Of a stretch of 64,000 nucleotides of DNA, positions 35,354 through 44,059 are shown piece by piece. Source of the stretch: JAMLHH01 sp035515235 (lineage in GTDB: Bacteria; Bacteroidota; Bacteroidia; Chitinophagales; JADIYW01); assembly GCA_035515235.1 (NCBI GenBank), contig DATJBS010000040.1, positions 70,771 through 134,770 of the forward strand. The letters are read 5' to 3'. The notes under the pieces are model-generated. The model was given only the letters and a program-made list of their open reading frames with translations, searched no databases and was not told the origin of the DNA. The position numbers and the translations under genes were made by a program. The first letter of the stretch is position 1. Each line of letters starts with the position of its first letter.

Positions 35354-35656
35354 CTGTATGGAATACTTTCATATTAATATACAAAAGATATCTTGTTTTT
35401 TCGTATTTGAAAGTGCTCAATTTTTTAATTGTTCTTATTAGAATTGAACAAAATTGGTCTGTTCTAGGCGCCCTCCTTTTTTATTTATAGAAACAGAAAG
35501 TGAGAAAAAAAGATTTTAAGATAATTTTTCATGAGATTCATTTCTACTACATCGTTCAACTTGTGCATTAGTCATCACTTTTTGAAATAAATATTTTTTT
35601 TCTTCAAAATGTATTGCTCTTTTCAATTCTTATCTTGATATTTTTTAGAATTCTTA
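35354..35656. other. Divergent intergenic region between the sigma operon and murF
   Basis: About 300 bases without a supported gene, very AT-rich. It should hold the promoter of the sigma-factor operon (reading minus, TATCTTTT near 35385 is only a partial -7 match). An ATATTAATAT palindrome lies near 35367. No RNA gene or repeat was recognised. Confidence 0.5.
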
Positions 35657-35685
35657 TTGACTACAAACTTTAGTTTATATTTTTG
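35657..35685 (+). promoter_or_regulatory. murF promoter, possibly leaderless
   Basis: TTG at 35657-35659 and TATTTTTG at 35678-35685 are separated by 18 bases. The start of transcription would fall on or next to the murF ATG at 35690, implying a leaderless or near-leaderless mRNA. Confidence 0.6.
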
Positions 35686-35689
35686 GAAT

Positions 35690-36970
35690 ATGGAAATACA
35701 AGAATTGTATCAACTATTTTTAGAGAGCAATGGTGTTACAACAGATTCAAGAAATATCGGTAACAATCAAATCTTTTTTGCTTTAAAAGGAGAGCGTTTT
35801 GATGGTAATGAATTCGCTTTAGATGCTATTGAAATTGGTGCTAAGGTCTCCGTAGTAGATGATATAGATTATCATGTTGAGGGTAAAACTATTTTAGTTG
35901 AAGATACTTTATACACTTTACAAGCTCTAGCAAATTATCACAGAAAGCAATTCTCGATTCCTATTATTGGTATTACTGGTTCTAATGGAAAAACTACTAC
36001 CAAAGAATTGATACATCAAGTATTAAAAGAGAAATATAATGTCTTAGCTACGATTGGCAACCTCAACAATCATATTGGTGTGCCTTTGACTTTGCTGAGA
36101 ATGTCACGCGCCCATGAAATAGCTATCATTGAAATGGGTGCAAATCATGTCCAAGAAATTGAAATTTTGTGTAAAATAGCTGAGCCTAATTATGGAGTAA
36201 TTACCTCAATCGGGAAAGCTCATATTGGAGAATTTGGAAGTTTTGAGGCGATTAAAAATACAAAAGCTGAATTATATCAATGGCTTGCACATCATGAAGG
36301 AGTTACTTTTATCAATGCAGATATGGAAGTGCTGAAAGAGATAATAGATAAAACAGGAGCAGCTCATCAAGTCATTTATGGTACAAATTCTAATCTATCT
36401 TACACCTATCAATATTTAGGTTCTGAGCCTTTTGTGAAGTTTTCTTTTGATGGGAATATAGTGTCTACTCAATTACCTGGCGAATATAATTTTTGTAATT
36501 TTATCACTGCTTGCACGATAGGTCAATATTTTGAAGTAACTACAAGTCAAATCATCAATGCATTAAATGAATATCAGTCCGATAATAATAGGTCTCAAAT
36601 TGTGCAGAAGGACGGATTGACTTTAATTATGGATGCCTATAATGCCAATCCGAGTAGTATGGAATCAGCTTTGGAGAATCTTAAAAAGATGGAGTCTCCC
36701 CAAAAAGGAGCTGTACTAGGACATATGTTAGAGTTGGGTGATTATAGTCTTCAAGAACATCAGAATATTGTTCAAATAGCAGAATCTCTCCAATTGGACT
36801 TTTTGGTTTTAGTAGGAGCGGAGTTTAAGCCCACTGTAAAATCTTCTAAAACATTATGGTTCGAAGACTCTACCAAAACTGCTCAATGGTGGAAACAACA
36901 AGATTTAAATAATTATTTAGTTCTTATAAAAGGCTCGAGAGGAATAGCCTTAGAAAAAGTAGTAAAATAA
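35690..36970 (+). CDS. murF: UDP-N-acetylmuramoyl-tripeptide--D-alanyl-D-alanine ligase
   Basis: A 426-residue Mur ligase that adds D-Ala-D-Ala to the peptidoglycan precursor in the cytoplasm. The N-terminal substrate domain contains TDSRNIGNNQIFFALKGERFDGN; the ATP site is GITGSNGKTTTKE (near residue 99), followed by NLNNHIGVPLTLL and IEMGANHVQEIEIL, and the C-terminal domain has MDAYNANPSSMESALENL. The ATG at 35690 is preferred over the in-frame TTG at 35657, which forms part of the promoter. Confidence 0.96.
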   Translation: MEIQELYQLFLESNGVTTDSRNIGNNQIFFALKGERFDGNEFALDAIEIGAKVSVVDDIDYHVEGKTILVEDTLYTLQALANYHRKQFSIPIIGITGSNGKTTTKELIHQVLKEKYNVLATIGNLNNHIGVPLTLLRMSRAHEIAIIEMGANHVQEIEILCKIAEPNYGVITSIGKAHIGEFGSFEAIKNTKAELYQWLAHHEGVTFINADMEVLKEIIDKTGAAHQVIYGTNSNLSYTYQYLGSEPFVKFSFDGNIVSTQLPGEYNFCNFITACTIGQYFEVTTSQIINALNEYQSDNNRSQIVQKDGLTLIMDAYNANPSSMESALENLKKMESPQKGAVLGHMLELGDYSLQEHQNIVQIAESLQLDFLVLVGAEFKPTVKSSKTLWFEDSTKTAQWWKQQDLNNYLVLIKGSRGIALEKVVK

Positions 36971-36979
36971 TTTTGCTTC

Positions 36980-38125
36980 CTAATTGTATCTGCTAAATGC
37001 CTTTTCCCATCTTTCAGGAATTTCATTGTTGATAGCAGTTTGATAATCTCCATAGGAACAAGGAATCATCTTATAGATTTTCTTCTTCAAATCTTTTTGA
37101 ATGATTGGAATATGGAACCACCATCTATCGCTTTTCTTACTTTTTAGAAAAATGATTTCGTGATTTTTATCGTCAAGATTAATAATAAATTTTTGGAAGT
37201 TTTTTTCACTGACGACTGGATAATCTTGTTTTCTGATACTGATACCTTCGATAAAATACCAAATCATTTGCGCGATACCGACAGAAGTAATATTTCTAAT
37301 ATCTAATTCAGGATTATAATTATAGATTCCCAATGAAGATAGTTTGTCAGATGCACCCGCAAATCTCATAATATGGCATGCTTCGTCTGAGAAGAATCCA
37401 TTCGGACTTGGTAGAGCATATCCCGGAGCATCACAAGCTTTAATTGCACTGATATTGAAAGAAAGCATATCTGCATCTCTGACAAGTGGCTCAATCTCCA
37501 TGATGTCTTCTCTCAGTACGCCTAATCGATAAGTTTCCATTTGCATCTGTTCTAAAATATCCAAATCTCTACCGTGGTTGAAATAGGTTTGATATCCTAG
37601 CAATTTAAAATCGTTGACTCGATTAGGTTTTTCTGTAAATAATTTAAATAGATAATTGGATTCGTGAATTTCGTCTCCTTCATTAGGTTCTGAAATGACA
37701 ATTCGCTCATCTATAACAATCAGATCCAGCATTTCATCTTGATTGCTGATGCCTTTATATTGTCCTAAAGTCAAACTCATATCACCACCTAAAATAATGG
37801 TAACAATACTCTTCTTGTATAAAATTTTTGTTACTTCTTGTAAAGCAATTACCGTATCAGAATATTCATGACCAGGTAAGATATTACCTAAGTCAATAAT
37901 TGGATGATTTGTATCAAAATTATGAAGAGCATATAATTGCTTACGGATATACTCAGGACCTAATTCACATCCATTGTTTTCTGCGTGACCTCTAGAATCC
38001 ATTACTCCAATGATGGCAATTTTAAAATTGTCTAATTCATCATCATTTCCGGTGTAGAAATATACAGGCTTACCTATTACCTGATAATTTTTACTTTCAA
38101 TGGGTTGGATATAATCTGTCAGCAT
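36980..38125 (-). CDS. Arginase-fold (ureohydrolase family) protein with altered metal site
   Basis: A 381-residue protein whose overall order of motifs is that of arginase and formimidoylglutamase: ELGPEYIRKQLY, ILGGDMSLTLGQ (113-117 replaces GGDHS), LIVIDERIV (replaces DAHxD), SFNISAIKACDAPG (222-235, replaces SxDxDxxDP), SPNGFFSDEAC. Several manganese ligands are lost (His to Met at 116; the DAHxD and DxD positions), so classical ureohydrolase activity is doubtful. Bacteroidota commonly carry such a protein, usually annotated as formimidoylglutamase. It is convergent with murF with nine bases between. Function unknown. Confidence 0.85.
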   Translation of the reverse strand: MLTDYIQPIESKNYQVIGKPVYFYTGNDDELDNFKIAIIGVMDSRGHAENNGCELGPEYIRKQLYALHNFDTNHPIIDLGNILPGHEYSDTVIALQEVTKILYKKSIVTIILGGDMSLTLGQYKGISNQDEMLDLIVIDERIVISEPNEGDEIHESNYLFKLFTEKPNRVNDFKLLGYQTYFNHGRDLDILEQMQMETYRLGVLREDIMEIEPLVRDADMLSFNISAIKACDAPGYALPSPNGFFSDEACHIMRFAGASDKLSSLGIYNYNPELDIRNITSVGIAQMIWYFIEGISIRKQDYPVVSEKNFQKFIINLDDKNHEIIFLKSKKSDRWWFHIPIIQKDLKKKIYKMIPCSYGDYQTAINNEIPERWEKAFSRYN

Positions 38126-38215
38126 AAATTTTATTCGATATGGAGCATAAAAATATACTTTCTGAGCAGGATTTTAAGATAGAATTGTTCACAAGTATTG
38201 AAAAAGCAAAAGATG

Positions 38216-39367
38216 CTATTTTATCATTTCCATCAGTTGAGCTTTGTAATTCCTGCTTATGGGAAAATTCATATCATTAATGACAATATTATTGTCGGCA
38301 ATTTTTTGAATTTGTTGGATATTGACAATATGAGAACGATGAATTTGTACAAACATCTCTTCAGGTAGAGACTCTTTTAATTTGTATAGTTTAGTATAAT
38401 AGGTATAAGGATTAGCTCTATTTGTCGTATAGATTTGTACGTAATCTCTCAGTGAGCTAATGGCTAAAATTTCTTTATAATTAATTTTAATGTATTGATT
38501 ATGATGCTTTATAAAAATAGAATCTTTTTCAGGATGGATTTTTTCTATTTGACTAGTATTGTTATTTGGGGCTATAGAAACGGATTCGTCAAAGATATCA
38601 ATCATATTTCCTGATAGTCCAATTAAATTTTTGTTTTTATCTATAATAGGGAAAATGATAGCCAATATATTTCGATAGGTATGATCACTTTCTCTATAAA
38701 ATTTATATAAAGATTGAAAGCCATCTTTAGATTCTAATATATTTTCTATAAGGCCATTAATGTTAACTTCGCTTTTTGTTTTTGCATTCTTTAAAAACTC
38801 TTGCATAGTAGGCTCAGTAGTTAATCCATGCATTTTTTTTGATTCATCAGACCAAAGTATAGCATTAGCTTTGATGTCATAATAAAACGTGCCTACTAAT
38901 CCAAAGTCATAAGCGATATTGATTAATTTACTAATGGCTGTTTTGGAATAGTTTTCAATATGGACTTCTGTAATGAGCTCTGTTGTACCTCTTATTTCTT
39001 TTAAATTTGTTATGGGATTGATATAGGACATACATCTGTTCTTCACTAAGACGATATGTCCCTCTTTGTGAATGACGATAGCGTCAAATTCAAAGTGTTG
39101 AGGTGATTTAGAAGCTTCTAAAAAGATGTCTTGAACAAAACGAAGATATCTATTGTCAAATATTTTAAGGTCTTTAAACCCTTTTGTATTAAGTTCTTCT
39201 TTCTTATAACCTGTGACATTAACTACATTCTCATCTAAGAATAATGATCTGATTTTATCATTATTGATTTCTATTTGATAAAAGAAAAATTGATGAGGTT
39301 TTTCGTTTAATAATTTTTTAGAAAGGTTGGATTTAAAACTAGATAGCGCACTGTCAAAAGATTTCAT
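38216..39367 (-). CDS. PAS-LytTR transcriptional regulator
   Basis: A 383-residue protein. The N-terminal two thirds has two PAS-like sensor domains (about 30-140, NVTGYKKEEL; about 145-260, FGLVGTFYYDIKANAILWSDE). The C-terminal ~100 residues are a LytTR DNA-binding domain (FIKHHNQYIKINYKEILAISSLRDY to MFVQIHRSHIVN and FPISRNYK). No receiver domain with a phosphorylatable aspartate is seen, so it probably senses a small ligand or redox signal through PAS. Cytoplasmic. It lies 11 bases after the phosphodiesterase gene, so it may be cotranscribed with cca-miaA. Targets unknown. Confidence 0.88.
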   Translation of the reverse strand: MKSFDSALSSFKSNLSKKLLNEKPHQFFFYQIEINNDKIRSLFLDENVVNVTGYKKEELNTKGFKDLKIFDNRYLRFVQDIFLEASKSPQHFEFDAIVIHKEGHIVLVKNRCMSYINPITNLKEIRGTTELITEVHIENYSKTAISKLINIAYDFGLVGTFYYDIKANAILWSDESKKMHGLTTEPTMQEFLKNAKTKSEVNINGLIENILESKDGFQSLYKFYRESDHTYRNILAIIFPIIDKNKNLIGLSGNMIDIFDESVSIAPNNNTSQIEKIHPEKDSIFIKHHNQYIKINYKEILAISSLRDYVQIYTTNRANPYTYYTKLYKLKESLPEEMFVQIHRSHIVNIQQIQKIADNNIVINDMNFPISRNYKAQLMEMIK

Positions 39368-39378
39368 GAGATTTTATT

Positions 39379-39885
39379 TTAAATTGCTCCTCTTTTACCT
39401 AATTCAATGAGTTGTAAGTTTTTCATGTTTGTTCCGTCTACGTCAAACTTTAATGCAGTGCAAACAAGATGAAAGCCATGTTTACCAGCCGCACCAGGAT
39501 TGAGATACAAGATATTAAATTTTAAATCATTTTGTACTTTTAATATATGAGAATGGCCACAAACTATACAGTCAATACCTTCATATTTTTTCAATAAATC
39601 AGTCACAGTGGTATTGTATTTTCCAATTCTTCCTGCGATATGAATCAATAAGAATCTTTTTCCTTCTACATCTATAATATGGTATTCAGGATAGATGCGC
39701 TTGACATCTCCACTATCGATATTTCCATGTACAGCTTTAATAGGTTTCCATTTTTCTAATTCTTCCATGACTTTCATATCTCCAATATCGCCTGCATGCC
39801 ATATTTCATCACAGTCCTCAAAAAAAGATCGCAATGTGAGGTCTATATAACTATGCGTGTCAGATAATACACCTATTCTTTTCAA
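39379..39885 (-). CDS. YfcE/MJ0936-type metallophosphodiesterase
   Basis: A 168-residue calcineurin-like phosphoesterase with the full set of metal-binding motifs: GVLSDTHS, IWHAGDIGD, AVHGNIDSGD and CGHSHIL. Members of this small family hydrolyse phosphodiesters; the physiological substrate is usually unknown. It lies four bases after miaA on the same strand and looks translationally coupled. Confidence 0.92.
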   Translation of the reverse strand: MKRIGVLSDTHSYIDLTLRSFFEDCDEIWHAGDIGDMKVMEELEKWKPIKAVHGNIDSGDVKRIYPEYHIIDVEGKRFLLIHIAGRIGKYNTTVTDLLKKYEGIDCIVCGHSHILKVQNDLKFNILYLNPGAAGKHGFHLVCTALKFDVDGTNMKNLQLIELGKRGAI

Positions 39886-39889
39886 AGCT

Positions 39890-40774
39890 TTAATTTTTTA
39901 GATGATGAAGAATTTCTTCTGCAGATCTTACCCAAATATACCTTTTGTCTTTTCTGAACCATATTATTTGACGTTTTGCATATTGTTGAGTGTGAATAAT
40001 AATCCAATTAACGGTCTCATCTAAACTCATATTTCCATCTAAATAATTAAATATTTCTTTATAACCTACAGTTTGTAAAGCTTTGATATTTCTATAAGGT
40101 AGGAGTTGAGTGCATTCATCAATCCATCCATTTTCAATCATTTGATGAACTCTAATTTCTATATTTTTCCGGATAATTTCTCTTTCGTCATGCAAGCAAA
40201 ACATATGTGGAGTGAAATCTCTTATAGCTTTATTTCCTTTTCTAAAAGAGGAAAATGGTTGACCTGTTTGTATCATCATTTCGACAGCTCTAATTAATCG
40301 GATGTGATTATTCATGTCAATTTTAGCGATTAAATCTGGATCTTTTTCAGTGATGAATTGTTGAAGAAATTGAATTCCTTTGAGTTTGAATTGCTCATTT
40401 AGACTGTTTCGAATTTCAGGATCTATTTCTGGCATATCGTCTATTCCATCACAAAGCGTCTGAATATACAAGCCTGTACCACCGCACACAATTGCATCAG
40501 TTTTTTCTTGATATATTTTTTCTAAAATCTTCAGTGAATCTTTTTCGAAGTCAGCAGTATGATAATGTTGAGTGATATCTATTGTGCCGATGAGATGATG
40601 TTTTACCGCATTCAATTCTTCTTCAGATGGTCGACCCACACCTATTTTGAGCTGCTGATATATCTGTCTAGAATCAGCAGAAATGATTTCGGTATTTAAT
40701 TCTTGAGCAATCTCTATAGCAGTTTTAGTTTTTCCAATCGCTGTAGGACCGCCGATAACTATGAGTCTTTTCAT
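39890..40774 (-). CDS. miaA: tRNA dimethylallyltransferase
   Basis: A 294-residue enzyme that adds a dimethylallyl group to N6 of A37 in tRNAs reading UNN codons. Its P-loop is GGPTAIGKTKTA (near residue 8), with SADSRQIYQ, HHLIGTID, VCGGTGLYIQTL, DEREI and LQTVGYKEIF as family motifs. I start at the ATG at 40774, one base after the cca stop; an ATG at 40795 would overlap cca by 20 bases and gives an atypical N-terminus. Cotranscribed with cca. Confidence 0.95.
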   Translation of the reverse strand: MKRLIVIGGPTAIGKTKTAIEIAQELNTEIISADSRQIYQQLKIGVGRPSEEELNAVKHHLIGTIDITQHYHTADFEKDSLKILEKIYQEKTDAIVCGGTGLYIQTLCDGIDDMPEIDPEIRNSLNEQFKLKGIQFLQQFITEKDPDLIAKIDMNNHIRLIRAVEMMIQTGQPFSSFRKGNKAIRDFTPHMFCLHDEREIIRKNIEIRVHQMIENGWIDECTQLLPYRNIKALQTVGYKEIFNYLDGNMSLDETVNWIIIHTQQYAKRQIIWFRKDKRYIWVRSAEEILHHLKN

Positions 40775-40775
40775 T

Positions 40776-42215
40776 TCATTTGGTATCATCCACAATCGAG
40801 TTCACTGGAAGTAGACCAAGTTCTTGACCTGTTTTTAAAACGAAATCTAATGAAGCTTGATATTCATTGGGAATATCACCATCTAAGACCGCTTCTTTCA
40901 ATTTATTTTTGATGATACCCACTTCTCTACAAGGTTTTAATTGGAAGATATGCATGATCATTTCACCATCAATAGAAGGTTGCCAATTTCGTATGCGGTC
41001 TCTTTCTTCTACTTCTCTGACTTTGAGTTTGACTACTTGTAAATTCTCTGTATATCTCTTAACCTTAGAAGCATTTTTTGAAGTGATATCAGCTTCGCAA
41101 AGTTGTAAAAGACTTTCTAAATCATCTCCTGCTTCAAAAATAAGTCTTCGAATGGCAGAGTCGGTGATGTTTTCTTTAGTCAATGAAATCGGTCTCAAAT
41201 GTAGATAGACTAGCTTTTGGACAAATTTCATTTTTTCATTCATAGGTAGCTTTAATCTCTTAAATATTTTAGGCACCCATTTAGAACCTAAAACTTCATG
41301 CCCATGAAATGTCCAACCATGTCCTTCTTCAAATTTCTGAGTAGGAGGTTTAGCAATATCATGTAATATAGCCGCCCATCTCAACCATAAATTATCCGAC
41401 ATTTTAGATACATTATCTAAAACTTGGATGGTATGATAAAAATTATCTTTGTGCCCATAGTTTTCTATCATCTTCACCCCTTGCAATGCGACCATTTCAG
41501 GGAAGAACTGATGCAGTAAATGAGTGTCAAACAATAAATTGAAACCTACAGAAGGCTTAGGAGATAAAATGATTTTATTGAGTTCATCTACTATTCTCTC
41601 TGTAGACAAAATAGATAATCGATTAGCTAATGGAGCAATAGCTTTTAAAGTATTGGGCTCTATCTTAAAGTTTAATTGACTAGCAAAACGTACAGCTCGC
41701 ATCATTCTGAGCGGATCGTCATTAAAAGTTACGCTTGGGTCTAATGGAGTTTTAAGAATGCCTTTTTCAATATCTTTAATTCCATTAAATGGATCAATGA
41801 CTTGTCCATAACGCTCAGGATGTAGATCTATAGCCAATGCGTTGATAGTAAAATCTCTTCTCCACTGATCATCTTCTAATGTGCCATTTTCTACAATTGG
41901 ATTTCTGCTGTCTGATCGATAAGACTCTTTTCTTGCACCTACAAATTCGATATCCCATCCTTGGGTTTTGAACATGGCAGTACCAAAATTTTTGTAAACA
42001 GTGACTTTCGGTTGATTAGGAAAGTAAGAAGCTGCTTTCTTTGCTAATTCTATACCACTTCCTACACAGACGATATCGATATCTTTGGAAGATCGGTTTA
42101 AGAATTTATCTCTTACATATCCTCCCACAGCGAATGCTTCTATTCCTAATTCGGAAGCTGCTTTTGATACACTTTCTAATATTTTATTTTCAGTTCCGGA
42201 GAATTGGATAATCAT
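40776..42215 (-). CDS. cca: CCA-adding tRNA nucleotidyltransferase with HD domain
   Basis: A 479-residue class II nucleotidyltransferase. The head has GGYVRDKFLNRSSKDIDIVC (catalytic DxD), the neck RRDFTINALAID and MRAVRFASQL, and the C-terminal half an HD phosphohydrolase motif (AAILHDIAKPPT). The likely job is adding or repairing CCA at tRNA ends, and here also on the tmRNA, whose gene lacks CCA. Leading gene of a cca-miaA-phosphodiesterase run. Confidence 0.92.
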   Translation of the reverse strand: MIIQFSGTENKILESVSKAASELGIEAFAVGGYVRDKFLNRSSKDIDIVCVGSGIELAKKAASYFPNQPKVTVYKNFGTAMFKTQGWDIEFVGARKESYRSDSRNPIVENGTLEDDQWRRDFTINALAIDLHPERYGQVIDPFNGIKDIEKGILKTPLDPSVTFNDDPLRMMRAVRFASQLNFKIEPNTLKAIAPLANRLSILSTERIVDELNKIILSPKPSVGFNLLFDTHLLHQFFPEMVALQGVKMIENYGHKDNFYHTIQVLDNVSKMSDNLWLRWAAILHDIAKPPTQKFEEGHGWTFHGHEVLGSKWVPKIFKRLKLPMNEKMKFVQKLVYLHLRPISLTKENITDSAIRRLIFEAGDDLESLLQLCEADITSKNASKVKRYTENLQVVKLKVREVEERDRIRNWQPSIDGEMIMHIFQLKPCREVGIIKNKLKEAVLDGDIPNEYQASLDFVLKTGQELGLLPVNSIVDDTK

Positions 42216-42336
42216 TTCAATAAAATTAGTAATTACAAGTTGAATGTCTGACGATAATAGAACGTAACTGAATACTGAAATATTTAGGTCGAAGATAAGG
42301 AATGATTATCTTTATTTGCTATAACTTAAGATTACG

Positions 42337-43380
42337 GTGAAGTCAAATCTCTTTTTTTCAATCATAATACCTATCTATAATCGTCCTGATGAATTGGATG
42401 AATTATTAGCTTCTATTGTGAAGCAAAAAGATAGCCCTCCATTTGAAGTCATAGTTGTAGAGGATGGATCTACTGTAAAATGCAATTCGGTCATTGAAAA
42501 ATATCAAGATCAATTAACTATTCAATATTTCTTTAAAGAAAATTCTGGACCAGGTGATTCTCGTAATTATGGAATGAGAAAAGCTCAAGGAGATTATTTT
42601 ATTATTTTGGATTCAGATACTATAGTTCCTCAGGAATATTTAAAAATAGTTGATAATGAATTGAATGCACACTATGTAGATGCTTATGGCGGTCCTGATA
42701 TGTCAGATGAGAATTTCTCTGTTTTGCAAAAAGCCATTACCTATGCCATGACTTCTACATTGACAACAGGAGGAATTAGAGGGAAGAAAAAGCAAGTAGG
42801 AAAGTTTCAACCTCGAAGTTTTAATATGGGCATCAGTCGTAAAGTATTTGAAAAAACAGGAGGGTTTCAACCATTGAGAGTAGGAGAGGATGTAGATTTT
42901 AGTATCTCTCTTTGGGAAAATGGATTCACTACGAGATTGTTTGAAAATGCAAAAGTATATCACAAAAGAAGATCAACGCTTTCATCTTTTAGTAAACAAG
43001 TATTTCAATTTGGAGCTGCACGACCTATTATTTTTCAAAGACATCCTCAGTATAAAAGCTTAATGTTTTGGTTTCCTTCGGTTTTTTTGATAGGCTCAAT
43101 TTTAGCTTTCGTTATTTTTATTTCAAGTTTCCTATTTCAGAGTGAAAATTTAAATTGGATTTTAAAAATCCCATTTCAGCTTTGGTGTATTTATTTATTA
43201 GCCAACTTCATAGCGGCGACATTTCAATTTAAAAGCATTATAGTTGGAGCACTTTCGGTGATGACTTCTTTGATTCAATTGTGTTCGTATGGAGCCGGAT
43301 TTTTATTGTCTATGTTTAAATTGAATGTTTTAAATCTATCTCCTGAAAAAGCTTTCCCTTCTCATTTCTATTTGAAGTAA
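42337..43380 (+). CDS. Family 2 glycosyltransferase with C-terminal membrane helices
   Basis: A 347-residue protein with a GT-A fold: FSIIIPIYNRPDELDELL, VVEDGST and ILDSDTIVP (DxD metal motif), then a C-terminal domain with two or three membrane helices from about residue 247. It probably transfers a sugar to a lipid-linked glycan at the inner membrane. Starts with GTG at 42337. It is followed after 42 bases by a SIS-domain sugar-phosphate isomerase, with a convergent manC, so the area is a small sugar or surface-glycan group. Confidence 0.88.
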   Translation: MKSNLFFSIIIPIYNRPDELDELLASIVKQKDSPPFEVIVVEDGSTVKCNSVIEKYQDQLTIQYFFKENSGPGDSRNYGMRKAQGDYFIILDSDTIVPQEYLKIVDNELNAHYVDAYGGPDMSDENFSVLQKAITYAMTSTLTTGGIRGKKKQVGKFQPRSFNMGISRKVFEKTGGFQPLRVGEDVDFSISLWENGFTTRLFENAKVYHKRRSTLSSFSKQVFQFGAARPIIFQRHPQYKSLMFWFPSVFLIGSILAFVIFISSFLFQSENLNWILKIPFQLWCIYLLANFIAATFQFKSIIVGALSVMTSLIQLCSYGAGFLLSMFKLNVLNLSPEKAFPSHFYLK

Positions 43381-43422
43381 ACAATTTTCTATTTTGTTTA
43401 AAATGATCTGTATTTTTAAGCT

Positions 43423-44058
43423 ATGAATTCAAATCAACTCCAACAGTCACTCAACCCTATTGAACCTGAAGATTATGTATCTACGCTTCAAGCAGTTTTG
43501 TCTCAACTGGATTTGAGTCAAATCAAAAAAGCTACACAGGTTTTGATGGAAGCTTATGAGAGAGGGAATTGTATTTATATTTTTGGCAATGGAGGAAGCG
43601 GCACAACAGCTTCTCATATGACAGGTGATTTTATCAAAGGAGTTTCTTTTGGTTTAGAAAAGAAGTTCAAAATGATTTGTCTCAATGACAATTTCACGAC
43701 TATGACTGCTTTTGCCAATGATATTTCTTACGATTATGTTTTTGTAGAACCTTTGAAGAATTTTTTACAAAAAGGAGATGTCGTTATCGGTATTTCAGGT
43801 AGTGGAAATTCAAGAAATGTAGTCTTAGCTTTAGAATACGCAGAGTCTCAAGGAAATACTATCATTGGATTTTCTGGATACAGTGGAGGTAGAGTACGAG
43901 AATTGTCTGAGGTGTCTATCTACATTCCTATTAATAGCATGGAGCTGGCAGAAGATTTACACATGTCTATTTTTCACATGATCAAAAACAAAATCATCTC
44001 CGAACTCCACGGTGGATTAGGATTGAATTTAGGTCAGCAATATTTAGATAGAATATAG
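43423..44058 (+). CDS. SIS-domain sugar-phosphate isomerase, GmhA-like
   Basis: A 211-residue protein with the SIS fold: IFGNGGSGTTASHMTGDFIKG (residues ~51-71), VVIGISGSGNSRNVV and a C-terminal helix DLHMSIFHMIKNKI. It resembles GmhA, which isomerises sedoheptulose 7-phosphate to a heptose phosphate, but the substrate is not certain. It follows the glycosyltransferase and ends one base from the convergent manC. Confidence 0.85.
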   Translation: MNSNQLQQSLNPIEPEDYVSTLQAVLSQLDLSQIKKATQVLMEAYERGNCIYIFGNGGSGTTASHMTGDFIKGVSFGLEKKFKMICLNDNFTTMTAFANDISYDYVFVEPLKNFLQKGDVVIGISGSGNSRNVVLALEYAESQGNTIIGFSGYSGGRVRELSEVSIYIPINSMELAEDLHMSIFHMIKNKIISELHGGLGLNLGQQYLDRI

Positions 44059-44059
44059 A

